This document shows positions 22,601 through 35,757 of a DNA stretch of 43,992 nucleotides, piece by piece. A program made the position numbers and the translations under genes. The stretch lies in NCBI GenBank assembly GCA_034687125.1, contig JAQGBZ010000472.1, forward strand, positions 1-43,992, in the 5' to 3' direction. The notes under the pieces are model-generated. The model was not told the origin of the DNA and did not search any database. It worked only from the letters and a program-made list of their open reading frames with translations. The DNA is from Neelides folsomi (taxonomy: Eukaryota > Arthropoda > Collembola > Neelipleona > Neelidae). Numbering within the stretch: the stretch's first letter is position 1; each line of letters begins with the position of its first letter.

Positions 22601-22752
22601 CTGCCTCCCGGGTTCGAAGGTGGTCTAAATATAATTTATATTATTAATCAATTAATCATTAATGGTAATTTTAACTCAAAATGAAATGGCAATAATTTAT
22701 AGTATGGTATATAATCGTAATAAAGAATAAGCTTTTACTTTCCACGATTCAT
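19639..22752 (-). CDS. F-box protein with RG-repeat N terminus and leucine-rich region
   Basis: Seven exons on the minus strand: 22752-22739, 22624-22496, 22397-22286, 22122-21362, 21206-20287, 20123-19885, 19740-19639 (758 aa; phases 2,2,0,2,1,0). Exon 1 encodes only four complete codons (MNRG). Residues 5-20 are a Gly/Arg run (GGRGRGRGRGRGK), then a Ser/Thr-rich spacer. The F-box spans about 78-125: NPLNIPTVLEAILGFFDP, then LKTLRKVNSSW, split by an intron after IPT. Residues 125 to about 645 show irregular leucine-rich repeats typical of substrate-binding FBXL-like regions (LKKLVLKCI, LTCLTINEG). The C-terminal 100 residues are of another type and include a CPCC motif. Likely an SCF ubiquitin-ligase adaptor that contacts Skp1 through the F-box; target unknown. 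The RG run suggests RNA binding or arginine methylation. Confidence 0.82.
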
Positions 22753-23959
22753 TGTATATATCAAGTAAAATTGGTAAAAGGCTCAACAACGATGTCGTCT
22801 TCGAAATTTCGAACGCTGTTTGACTTCAGAATTCAAATTAGTGAACCTAACCAAGAAAATTTAAGAAAGATAAAGACAGAATTAAGAATTGAAAATTGGT
22901 AAAATTGAATAGAACTCTTTTGTGGTAGTGTGGAAGTGTGGATGGAACACGACGTTTTGCCTTGAAGAAGGCGCTAATTCTGAATGTGAGCCGAAGTAGC
23001 TTTAAGATACATAGCAATATTTATCTTGTTGTAACTTTTGAATATCTCATAAATGCCTTAATTGATACGCAATGAAAACAGATAGAGGTATTTTATTTAT
23101 TTTATTTTATTTTTTTACTTGAGTATTACTTTAATATAATAAAAAGGATAAAAATCATTACTAGCATATCAATTTTACAGCATTACTAATTACTATCATT
23201 TCATGTGGCAAGTTTATGGAACATATCCAACTACCATGTATCAAACTAATAGCTGAAACAGTAAAACAATTAACTAACGATAGGAAATTTTCTTCGAGAA
23301 AACGTTCTCTATTCATTTTCCAAATCTACCTATGGAATGTCATGTCCCTGTTGCTATGCGCAAGTGGGTAAGTCAAACTATTGACTTTCTCATGTAGCTT
23401 GCAGTATTACATAGAAGTAAATGGAACTTTAGTTAACAATTAAAGTTAATGCTCATATTCTAGGATAAATAAAGCTTATTATGGCTTAATGAATTAAAAA
23501 GCTTATTCGTCAACTTTTTATCAAAGGTTTACTAAATTTATGAGAGCTATTTTTAAATGTAAATCTTAACTGAATGGAAATTAATGTTAGAATTTACTTT
23601 ACACTTTGTCTTCTCTTTTCCCATTCGTTATTCCTTAATTGAATTAAAAATCAACAAAGAACAAATTGCTCATTCAACTCTAAATTAATTAATGATGAGA
23701 TGAAAGTTGGTTCATTTATACGTGTAATTTATATTATGCAGCGACTTTGTAGATTTTTAATGTCCAATTACATATGATATTATTTTAAAATTCGAAGTGA
23801 GTACCAAATATACTCAATATAACTAGATAAGTTGAAGAGTTTAGCATACTTAAATAATGCGTAATAAATAAATAATAATGGTTTTAAATTCTTAAGACGT
23901 AAATGTTTATTCTGAAATACAATTGTGACTAACAATGCAATATTATATATTTTAATTGA
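22753..23959. other. Intergenic, no gene seen
   Basis: It holds the upstream region of the F-box gene and the 3' flank of the protease gene, both on the minus strand. The part near 22780-23000 is less AT-rich and may be leader sequence. No repeats or frames of note. Confidence 0.5.
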
Positions 23960-25969
23960 CTACTCGTGTAAGTGGTGGAGGTTTAAGTTATTTAAGGGGT
24001 GAGATTTTTTATTATATTTATCATTGCCATCTTTTGAAAACTTGATCTTCATTTTTTCAAAAATTGTTTGTTCTTTACGATCGAAGATTTTCATTTCCTC
24101 TTTGTTATTTAGAGAAGGGTTATAGTGAGGTAATTGAAATGACAGCAAATGTGGATTATGTTGTGAAGGGCAATTTTCTTCATCTTCACCATTATGGCAG
24201 TCTTTAATTTCGTCGCAAATCCATGGTTCTGGAATGCAATTTCCGAGGTCAGAACACTCGTACTAAAATTTAACATATAAATGGGCTTAACATTTAAAAT
24301 TTTCCTTTTCCCTTTTATAAAAGCAAATGTCATTTATAAAATTAAAAATATTTTTATATTTTAAATGATATTTTATATACATCAATAACATCATCACATG
24401 TGCAATTTGTTTCATCAGAATAGTCATTGCAATTATTCCAATCATGGCAGCAGTCCAAATCATAATCACATTTATAACTCTTTGGAATGCATTTCCCATT
24501 TGCACATTGAAACTACAATATATAAAAAAGTTTATAATTGTTTAACATAATTAACCATCTTCGCAATAATAAACATTTAAAATTTTCATACTCCATTACT
24601 AACAATAAGAGGCTTAAAATGCGTAAAATTTGTAACTTGCTTGATTGGAACCGCAAGGTGGGCAGTTTTGTTCATCTGACATATCACCGCAGTCGTTATC
24701 ACCATCGCAGATCCAGCTTTTCGGAATGCACTTTCCATTATTAATACATTGGAATTGATTCTGAATACAAAGTCATTATTTTTATTTTTAGATAAAAATT
24801 AATTAGATCTTAAATTAATTTTGAGTGTCAAACGTCATTGCATGGAGGAACTATTCCGTCTGTACAATTTTTAATAAATTCTTTTTGATATGGAGCATTT
24901 GCGTAAACTCCTGGATAAGCAGCTCTTGCGCATCCAATTCCCCAGGAAACAATTCCAATAAGACAGTATTTTTCCATATATTCAATAAACTTTAAGAAAA
25001 TAATTTATTAAATATTCATAATTTAAAATTGGCTTATTTTTAATTATTATCTTTGCAAATAATTATTCCAATATTATTATTTTAATTTGATTTCGTGTAA
25101 TAAAATTTAAATTTTTACTAATGGACCGCCGGAATCGCCTTGACAAGCGTCTTTCCCTCCTTTACCCATACAACACATTGTTTCGTCAATTTTATATCCT
25201 GTACTATTGTAGGCTTTATTACAATCGTCGTTTGAAACCATGGAGTCATTCACGTATTGCAATGTGTCAGAAATTTGGCCGCCTTCTGAAGTTGTTCCAA
25301 ATCCAATAACAGATGCAGTTTTATTATCGAAATTAGCGTCACATGTGTAATCAATTACAGCTGCGCATCCACCGAGATTCAAGGAATCGTTCAATTTCCA
25401 CATTGAAATGTCATTCGCTAATGTATAATCGTTGTACTCGGGATGGTTGATTATTTGAACCGTACTGCGGAATTGTGTATTCTCATCAAATGACTTCAAA
25501 TTCTAATTTGCAAAAAAATAATTTATTACACATCATTTTACACTCAGGTAATAAATTAAATGATTTGCTTGAAATTTAAAAAGTAGATTCTGAATATAAA
25601 TAAAACATTCGAAATAAACAGAAATATTAAATTGTGAATTTTACAATTTATGCCAGTTTGTTTTAAAGTAAAACTTATAAAATATTAGAAAACTAAAATT
25701 TCGTTTCTTACATGAACACAACAAGCAACAATATAAGAAGATGGCAGATTTTGACTACAGTGTGCGGCGGTAACGATCCAGGTTTCATTTACAATTGATG
25801 CTCCACACATCAAATTTTTGGAAGGAGTTAATATTGCGCAAAAAAAATTGTATTTCCCTTTTGGAGCTTCCTCCCCACCAACAATCAAAGTTTCACCACC
25901 TCTTTCCTCCATCTCACTATTCCCCGACACCGAAACGAAAACTAAGGCGAGAAGTGCAAATCTCCACAT
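23960..25969 (-). CDS. Secreted trypsin-like protease with three C-terminal LDLa repeats
   Basis: Six exons on the minus strand: 25969-25712, 25502-25119, 24989-24834, 24760-24641, 24512-24381, 24262-23960 (450 aa; all introns phase 0). Signal peptide [16 protein letters not shown], short pro-region, then IVGG at 29-32. Triad: His70 (TAAHC), Asp117 (NDIS), Ser210 (GDSGGP). Asp204, six residues before Ser, and the SWGIGC strand predict trypsin specificity. The residue before IVGG is Leu, not Arg/Lys, so activation would not be by trypsin itself. After the protease, three LDL-receptor class A repeats follow ([14 protein letters not shown] with [15 protein letters not shown] with [20 protein letters not shown] with DEENC). 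Repeat 2 has an extra CCHDWNNC insert. Each repeat is split by a phase-0 intron just after its first Cys. A charged His/Lys tail ends the protein. Intron 4 (24640-24513) is GC..AG. LDLa repeats bind calcium and partner proteins. Confidence 0.88.
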
Positions 25970-26029
25970 TTTTGGATAATGAAAACTCAAAACTGTAGGT
26001 ACTTGTTAAAATCCAGTGAAATCTTAGAG

Positions 26030-26037
26030 CTTTTATA
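26030..26037 (-). promoter_or_regulatory. TATA box of the LDLa-protease gene
   Basis: TATAAAAG is read on the minus strand, 61-68 bases before the ATG. A TTCACT initiator-like site lies about 20 bases downstream near 26015, giving a leader of roughly 45 bases, usual for highly expressed secreted proteases. Confidence 0.6.
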
Positions 26038-27483
26038 CTCGAACTGTTTCATTGAAAAACTTTATTTCCTAAATTTTTTGTATTGCATTATTATGAAATG
26101 ATAAATAAGGTTGTTTTAAAAAACAGGAAGAACCATGAACTATGATTTCTCGTGTCCATAAGAGCAAATGTAAAACAAATTTCACCTAGATTTTACCAAT
26201 AATAATCAAATATAAATGATTGTGATTTACTTTCACTTGATAAATATTGATATCAATTTATAAACAAATAATCTATGAAACGATTATAAATGGAAAACAA
26301 TAACTTTAACTGCCCACATGATAACGATTTTAATCATAAAGTTATGCGTAATGTATGTATTTATCTAATGAAACGTACCTATATGATTATGATATACATT
26401 ATAAGTACATACCTACATATATTATGTTCAAATTATGAAATTAAAAATTATATGAAATTAATTACAAATTATGAAAGTTAAAATTTTATTATCACAAATG
26501 GGTGAATTATCAAAGTATGTTAATGAAAAATGATGTAAAAAACAGCGAGAGCTCTTTTTAATCAAAACATTTTAAAAACATTCCAATTAAACAAAATTCA
26601 AAATTTTGTATAAATTTTCTTTTTTATTTTGAATCAAGAGGGTATAATGAAAAAATCTTATAATTTATTTATTTTTGATTGTAATAAATTGTAATAATCT
26701 TGAATTAACATAACATAATTAACATGTTATTTAACTTTAAAACAATATCATCCTAATTTTTATAAAGCAATTTAAAGTATTTATTTTTTATAAGAATTGA
26801 CAAACTTCCCCAATAATATGTAAGCTTTATAAATGTACAGCGTGTTTCTTAAAGTACGCATCATTTTCAAGTCTCGCTCGTCATTTGAAAATGATGCGTA
26901 CTTTATGAAACATCCTGTATATTAAATATTACTCTTTACAGTATGTATGTAGTCTGGTCATCTAACCTACACGTTGCGCTATACCTAATACACTGCCCAA
27001 TAGCCTTAATCCTTCTAATGATAACTTTATTAAATGCGTCTTAAAGATAAATTATAAAATTATCGTATCTCATCAATTAGCATTTTCATATACAATATAC
27101 ATAGATGAATGAACTTTTTGGGCAGTATATTATATGCTAGGTATAACTAAAATAATTATATTATTGATCTTTAAATAAAAAAATGAAAATACTTAACATT
27201 TTACTAATCTAAAGTTTAGATTCTAAACAATGTTTTATGTCAACTTTTAATTATTAAATTTTGATCTTGTCGCAAAACATTATCTCAAATCAATTAAGAT
27301 ATCAATGTGCTAAAGTATATTCATTGTTACAAAATCAATATCTTTTACATTTTCAGAAGGATCACTCATCATTTCTCCTTTGCCCTTACCAAAAATTAAT
27401 TAATAATTGAATAAAGTAAATTAATTAGTCTTAAAATATAAAAAATTGAGCTTAATATTGAATCAATTAAATCATATAAAATA
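26038..27483. other. Intergenic between divergent protease and GH9 genes
   Basis: About 1.4 kb of AT-rich DNA. It contains the inverted-repeat element at 26836-26919 and otherwise no gene. Promoters of both secreted-enzyme genes must lie here; no clear TATA box precedes the GH9 gene. Confidence 0.5.
26836..26919. mobile_element. 84-bp foldback MITE
   Basis: Two 35-base arms (26836-26870 and 26885-26919) match as reverse complements at 32 of 35 positions around a 14-base loop. The ends read TACAG..CTGTA with TA at the borders, as expected for a TA-target element (Tc1/mariner-like). The low divergence suggests recent activity or selection on the hairpin. Confidence 0.8.
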
Positions 27484-29815
<2,332 letters not shown>

Positions 29816-30746
29816 GCTTTAATGACAATATTTTTTATATTAACTCGATTATGGAATCATCACTTTATTGACTTGATAACCTTCAACCAAAAACTTTTAG
29901 CATTCAAGTGACTAAAGACTAAATTTAAAATTAAGATTAATTCTAAATAACTATTTGATAAACCATTATGAACAAAATTAGACATTATGAAATGAAATCA
30001 ATCGGAGTATTATTAACTCGTTAATCAACAATTTTGACAATGTCATTAAACCTACAATTAACATGCATATGTAAATAACGCTTATAATACTTATAATTGT
30101 CTATATGTTGGAAATTGAAGTTGAACATATTTAGCAATAATAGCGAAATTAAGTCAAATGAGATTAAATCACTCATTTTATTTTTTCAAAGACTGTGGTA
30201 TCATCTGATTACATAAATATTTTAAAATATAAAGCAATAAAATATTAATACAAGCAAATTCATTATTTTCACGACCTTGTTTATAATTTAAGATTCATTT
30301 AGGTACGATTTTAATTAAATACATAATTATTAAATTATTAAAATTATTATTTTAAAACAAAGACAACCGAATTAAATCTAAATCATTAAAACTTATTAAT
30401 CACCCACCACCCACAATTGTTTCACGAATACAACTAAAAATTGTTTTTGAATTTTAAGATATTTATTTATTTTAACAAATCAGAAATTGTCTTTATTCTC
30501 TTAATAAATAATAATAAAAATAAAATCTCTATTCGTATAATTGTTTCATTCATTATCAGGTGTATTTGTATTTAAAATTTTTTAAATAGGTAGGTAGGTA
30601 TTAAAAGTAAAATTGCATTTGTTTTTGAAAAATACCATAAACTCAAAAATCACAATACTAATAGTTAATAAGTGTAAATAACGCGACTTATAACACAAAT
30701 TAATAATAATTACTTGAATTAACACAATTAAAAGATTTTAATATTT
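29816..30746. other. Intergenic, no gene seen
   Basis: AT-rich 3' flank of the GH9 gene (AATAAA at 30236-30241), with a short GGTAGGTAGGTA microrepeat near 30589. Nothing else stands out. Confidence 0.5.
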
Positions 30747-30906
30747 TTAAGGCATTGAATCACGGCGTCGAATGTTCGTAGGATTCTTTTTACATTCACT
30801 CAAATGGTTTTTGTACCCAGGCGATTTTTTAGCCCTCGATTCAAACCCACAATAAACACAATTGAAATAACTCGCATTGTGCTCTTTTTTCAAAAGCGCG
30901 AAGTTT
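30747..30906 (-). pseudogene. Relic of a zinc-finger gene's last exon
   Basis: Read on the minus strand, this gives about 52 residues up to a stop: HNASYFNCVYCGFESR, a Cys/His finger remnant, and a basic tail with IRRR. It closely matches the C terminus of the gene at 33132-34559 (HNENYFNCVYCGIASR, then IRRRHLRG). No upstream fingers, N-terminal exon or start is present, and coding similarity stops where the neighbouring tandem repeat begins. It is best explained as a truncated duplicate. Confidence 0.75.
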
Positions 30907-30917
30907 AATTGTTAGTA

Positions 30918-31226
30918 CATTGGGATAGAATGTATAAGCGTTTTTTAAATTTATTTGAATTTGGTAAGGTTGCCCCTAACCAAATCTGGATATGTTGTTT
31001 AAAAGACCCTTACCAAGATGTTTGCCAAACCCCAGGTTTGAAAGCTTCAGGGAACACTAAATTCTGCACATTTTAAAAATGTAATGTATTAGGATAGGGT
31101 ATATAAACGTTTTTTAAATTTATTTGAATTTGGTAAGGTTGCCCCTAACCAAATTTGGATATCTTGTTTAAAAGGCCCTTATCAAGATGTCTTCCAAGCC
31201 CCAGGTTCGAAAGCCTCAGTGAACAG
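30918..31226. repeat. Two direct copies of a 140-bp unit at 170-bp spacing
   Basis: Copy 1 (about 30918-31057) and copy 2 (about 31088-31226) agree at roughly nine in ten positions. Shared blocks include TTTGAATTTGGTAAGGTTGC and CCCCTAACCAAAT. The unit is GC-richer than its surroundings. It abuts the zinc-finger relic. Confidence 0.85.
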
Positions 31227-33131
31227 GTTTTTTTAAAAAAAAATTATTTCGGCCATTTTTTTTTAAAAAAGGGCAACTTTTGACTGTTGGTAAATGCTTA
31301 TTAATTGCAGCTGCAGTGTTATAATACTCTAAAACTCTATCCGCCATCTTTGTTTTTAATATACACTTATTTTTAACAAAAATACGCCATGACCTGCTAG
31401 TTGGTATATAAATGTTGTGTGCTGGGTGGTAACTTGTTATACATAGATTCAACCTAGATAATAATAATTCCAAAAAATATATTTAAATCAATTTGGTATT
31501 TAGATAATTTTTGTAGTTTACATAAATCTTTTGACCAATTATTTTTAATTTTAATTACTATAGTAACTATAGATTTGTTGTTAATGTCAATTGTAATTCC
31601 CATTGGTTGTATTTCACACCATGCATGTTTGATGGCGTAGATTTTATTTATTGAAGATTTGTCGAATTTATCAATCCAGGAACTGCACGTTTTCTAAATT
31701 GTAAATCAAAGATTGATTTTTTGGCTAACATTCGGAATCTCTGCTAAACCATGGTTTTTCCAATCCTCCTTTTAATCCAAATGCCAAAAAACTTGTTATT
31801 CTTATTGAAGTTGATTTCAATTTCAATCGCACGATTCAATTCAAGTTCAGATGTATTTCTCGTCCCTTCCTCTATTCTATAGAATATTCAATTTATAAAA
31901 TTATAATTTACGAATCTATTGCTGATTATGAATTATAAATTTTATTAAATAAAAATATATTATATTTATCATTAAATATCTTACCGCATTTCTTGAAAGA
32001 AGGAACTTATAAGTTTTCCGTATCAATACTTCTTATTACTGATTACTGAATAAACCAAATATTTATTATTTAAACTTTAAACCTAATGTAAACTACATAG
32101 AATTGTAAATCCACACAATGATATTTTAATAATTGATTTGATATGATAAGTATGATATTTTATTTCATTTTCATTATGTTATTTAGTGAAAATTAGTGAT
32201 AAATGTGGAGCAATTTACCCATAAAAGTTATTGTACTGCAAATTAGCCAAAACTTAGATTTTAAAATGAAGTTATACCCAATAGTTTGTACGTTAATGTG
32301 CTAACAATAGATAGTTTTATAGTTGGCTTATATTATATGTACAACAATACAATTCAAAATCGTACATTTAAATAGTTCAAAATAGGTTTTTAAAATAAAT
32401 TTATGTCCCAAGAAGCTCAATATGTATTGTATATACTATATGAAGAATATAAAAACATCAATGCAACAAAATGTTAAATTTCATTCATCTCTTATATTCA
32501 AATTATTTCAATTTCATTTCTAAATCATATTGCATAAACGAAAATAACTATATAATAATTACTAGATTATTTTTATTTAACAAATTATAAATCAAAATTT
32601 TTAATAATTACTTTATATTTATTTGGAAGTTTGATTTGTATATGTGAAATATTTTGGTATAAATATTTGAGAATAGAACATTTTTTAATAAAAATCAAGG
32701 AACGAATTTTAAATCAAATTAAAGCTAGATAGAAAAATACATACAATGAAAACTTTTAATTTGGTTTGCGATAGGTTATGTAAAGAAAGCGATAGTCGCT
32801 TACAAATATGTAGTGTAGAGTAGGTATGCATATGTTATCTATATTCTATATTGAAGTTGCTAACTTACTTTTAGATAGGAATACAAACAAATGTTTTTTG
32901 AGGTGTTAATTCTACTTTAAATGTATAAATGAAATCGTGAGTAATCTCAACAATTATTTAAAAACAATGCAATGCAATAAAATGTTCACTCATCTCTTTT
33001 ATTTACAAAATTTTCAATTCCATCTCTAAATCTAATTGCATATATATACACACGAAAATAATTAAACAATTAATTTATTTAAGAAATTAAACAATAAAAG
33101 GACTACTCTATTAGACCATTACACGATTATT
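31227..33131. other. Intergenic with a diverged duplicated segment
   Basis: No supportable gene. Segment 32462-32585 resembles 32971-33085 in the same orientation (shared order: TGCAAyAAAATGTT, CATCTCTT, CATTTCTAAATC-like, GAAAATAA). This suggests an old local duplication in the 3' flank of the zinc-finger gene. A 40-codon minus-strand frame near 31750-31880 has protein-like composition but no partner exons. Confidence 0.45.
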
Positions 33132-34559
33132 TTAAGAGGCAACAGTCCCTCTTAAATGACGGCGTCTAATAATGAATTTCCTTTTACATTTAGTCAAATG
33201 ATGATCATAACCAAGAGAACTTTTCGTCCTTGACGCAATCCCACAATAAACACAATTAAAATAATTCTCGTTGTGTTCTTTCAAATGGAAGTTAAAAGCT
33301 AAAAGTCCCGTAAACTTCCCATTGCAAATTTCACAAACAAGATGAGTTTTCAAATGAACCCCCAGAGAAGTTTTCAATTTAAATCTCGCATCGCAGTGAT
33401 GGCAAGAAAAAGGTCGTTTGTCCTCATGGATTTTCATATGACATTTCAACCGCTTGTCTTTTCCTCCAATTTCTTCTAATATGATCCGAGTACATATGGG
33501 ACATGTTGAGTAAGGACGTTCGGGATGAAATTTAATTAAATGTTTTTCATATTCATCAGTCTGCTCGAATTCTTCCCTTTCTTCGCACAGTGTACAAACG
33601 TAAATTCGCATTTTTCGAATTCGATTCGATTTCACTATTTTTCTTTTCCTACTGGATTTGTATCTTGGTGGAAATTTAGCTGATTTGATATTTCTCGATG
33701 AAGAAGGAAGTTCATAAACTTCTTCACAATTAGTTGTCTCGTCAACTTCAAAGTCTGTGTCTTCGGAATTTTGGATGTCTTGTGAATCTTCCAACGGATC
33801 TGAAATTTCTTTTCCAAACTCTTCATCTTCAACATCCGAAAAATTGAATTCGATTTTGATAGCTGAATGGGAAGATTCATCTTGACCAAAATGTGGAAAT
33901 GTTTTGAGCTCTGTGGAGAAAAAAGATATAAGTGATAATAACCTGAATAATATGAATTAAAATAATTTGGAAAATAAATAAGTTTATATTATATTTATTT
34001 TATTAGTTTAGAAACATGTTAATATTAGAAAGCAGTGTTTGTATAAACTTGCTTATTTTATAAGATCCATGAGTTCACACTTAAATAAAGTTATAATTGA
34101 TAAATGTTTGTATTTTGAATAATCTTACGATTTAATAAATTAATTCTTGTCCGTTTTGTCAATTCGTCTTCTGATTCTACAAAGCCGCCAGAAAAAGATC
34201 CCACAAACTGCTCTTTGACTTCTTTCCCAAATAATTTCAATTTTTGATTTAAGATTGAAATTTCTTCATTAATGACATGGACAAATTGTAATTTGACACG
34301 GCAGACACTGCAACATTTATTCCCTGTGAAGATAAATAGATTTAAAATATTAACAATACATTTAATACTAATTATAGTAATAATAATTTACAATTTAAAT
34401 TTCTTAATCCCAAAATATTTTAATGTTCTTACCTTCAAGTGTTTTTGAAAACTCTTTAGGCAATGAAAATAAATTGAGAAGAATATCAAATTCGTTAGTG
34501 GGGTCGTTGGCAAAAAGTCCTTCGTTTCGGAGGCAAAGGAGACAACTCTTAATACTCAT
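33132..34559 (-). CDS. ZAD-like C2H2 zinc-finger protein
   Basis: Three exons on the minus strand: 34559-34433, 34323-34129, 33910-33132 (366 aa; both introns phase 1). The N terminus has two Cys pairs, CLLC (residues 6-9) and CSVC near 46-49, spaced as in zinc-finger-associated (ZAD) dimerisation domains of arthropod transcription factors, though the block is short. An acidic Ser/Glu linker (about 110-165) and a basic patch (RYKSSRKRKIVKSNR) follow. Then come four C2H2-type fingers (YVCTLC; STCPIC; FSCHHC; LVCEIC) and a fifth C2HC finger (FNCVYC ending HHLTKC). The linker KIHEDKRPF between fingers is close to the classical TGEKP type. Probable nuclear DNA-binding regulator. A partial copy lies at 30747-30906. 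Confidence 0.85.
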
Positions 34560-35757
34560 GTTTGCAAGTAAAACGATTAATTTCAATCAAATAAAATTAT
34601 CTATGGTTAAAATATTTAACTTTTAATTCCAATTTTCCGAATTCGTCTAAAGTTATAAAGACAAATGAAAGCGATAAAGAAACAGAAAACTGTGATTAAA
34701 GAGCAGGAGAGAGACTTTAATAATTGTAAACAATAAAATTATTTAAAATATTGAACACAATTGAAATTCTTAATAATCCATACATTAGGTATAATTTAGA
34801 AAGGAATTTTTATCATTAAATGATAATTTTGATAAATTAATAATATAAGATTTTACAAAATTCATGTGCCACGCAAATCAATTTCAGGCAATATATCAAA
34901 GGCAATAAATAGTCTCATTTCGCTCCTTTGCCGATTTTAATACATACCTATTTAATATTTATATCAAATAGAAATCTAAAGATATATTAATGTTTATTAT
35001 CATAATCATATTTATGTGAATCAATTATACAATAAATCATTATCATTTATCTTAATATCATTTTTTAGTTTATAAATTGACTCATAACGTTTGAATGCAT
35101 AAATTTTCTATCTACAATACAATGTACATATAATGTACCTATAATATGTAGATACATAATTAAATATCATATTATAATGATTAACAATACATATATCTAA
35201 AATTTAATTATAATTTAAAGATTTATTAAAATCTTATTGTTAGTTTGTGCAAGTTGGCTAATACAGCTCATCAAATGATAAACCCTGGTCTGAAATACTT
35301 CACCGCTGCACTGACCTAGAGCTATCTACTTTAGTCTTGACAAATTCGGTTTATTGCCGCATGCTTTTTTACTAATTAACAAAAAGTTTTTAAAAATTAA
35401 GCCGTATCAAATTTAAAAATCAAATAATTAAAGTGATATGCAATCCAACACCGTCAAACGTCGTGATTTTATTGTTCTGGACATCTCCCACTCATTTGGA
35501 CCTATCTCCCAGTTGATCTTTTTATGCCTTAACTTTGTAAGAACTTTAATTTATTACATAATTTGCATTATTATAGAACTATAAATATTCCAAGAATTAC
35601 TTTAATCTAATTAAGTAATTAATTTTCATTTAGTTTACATTTATTTGCTGTTATTTCTTTATGCATTCATTGATATATACTAAAATCGAACTACTATTCC
35701 ATCAATTGGACCTAATCACATAAAATGAAACTTTGTTAATATTTTTTCAGGAATAAA
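34560..35757. other. Intergenic, with a probable 5' leader exon of the MYND gene
   Basis: Mostly AT-rich. A less AT-rich stretch around 35420-35536 ends in a good donor (GTAAGA at 35537), and a strong acceptor (TTTTTTCAG, ending 35750) precedes the MYND-gene ATG. This suggests a non-coding or short-frame leader exon spliced over a 214-base intron. Its open frame starting near 35438 cannot continue in frame past the junction. Confidence 0.45.

Noticed and set aside
26290..26481. 63-residue frame upstream of the GH9 gene
   Set aside because: Asn/Ile/Tyr-rich AT noise with no supporting signals.
31201..31215. tRNA-like box B (AGGTTCGAAAGC) in the tandem repeat
   Set aside because: No box A or cloverleaf, and the other copy has a mismatch in the key positions.
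31748..31880. Minus-strand 43-codon frame with protein-like composition and a possible donor
   Set aside because: No start, no partner exon and no recognisable family.
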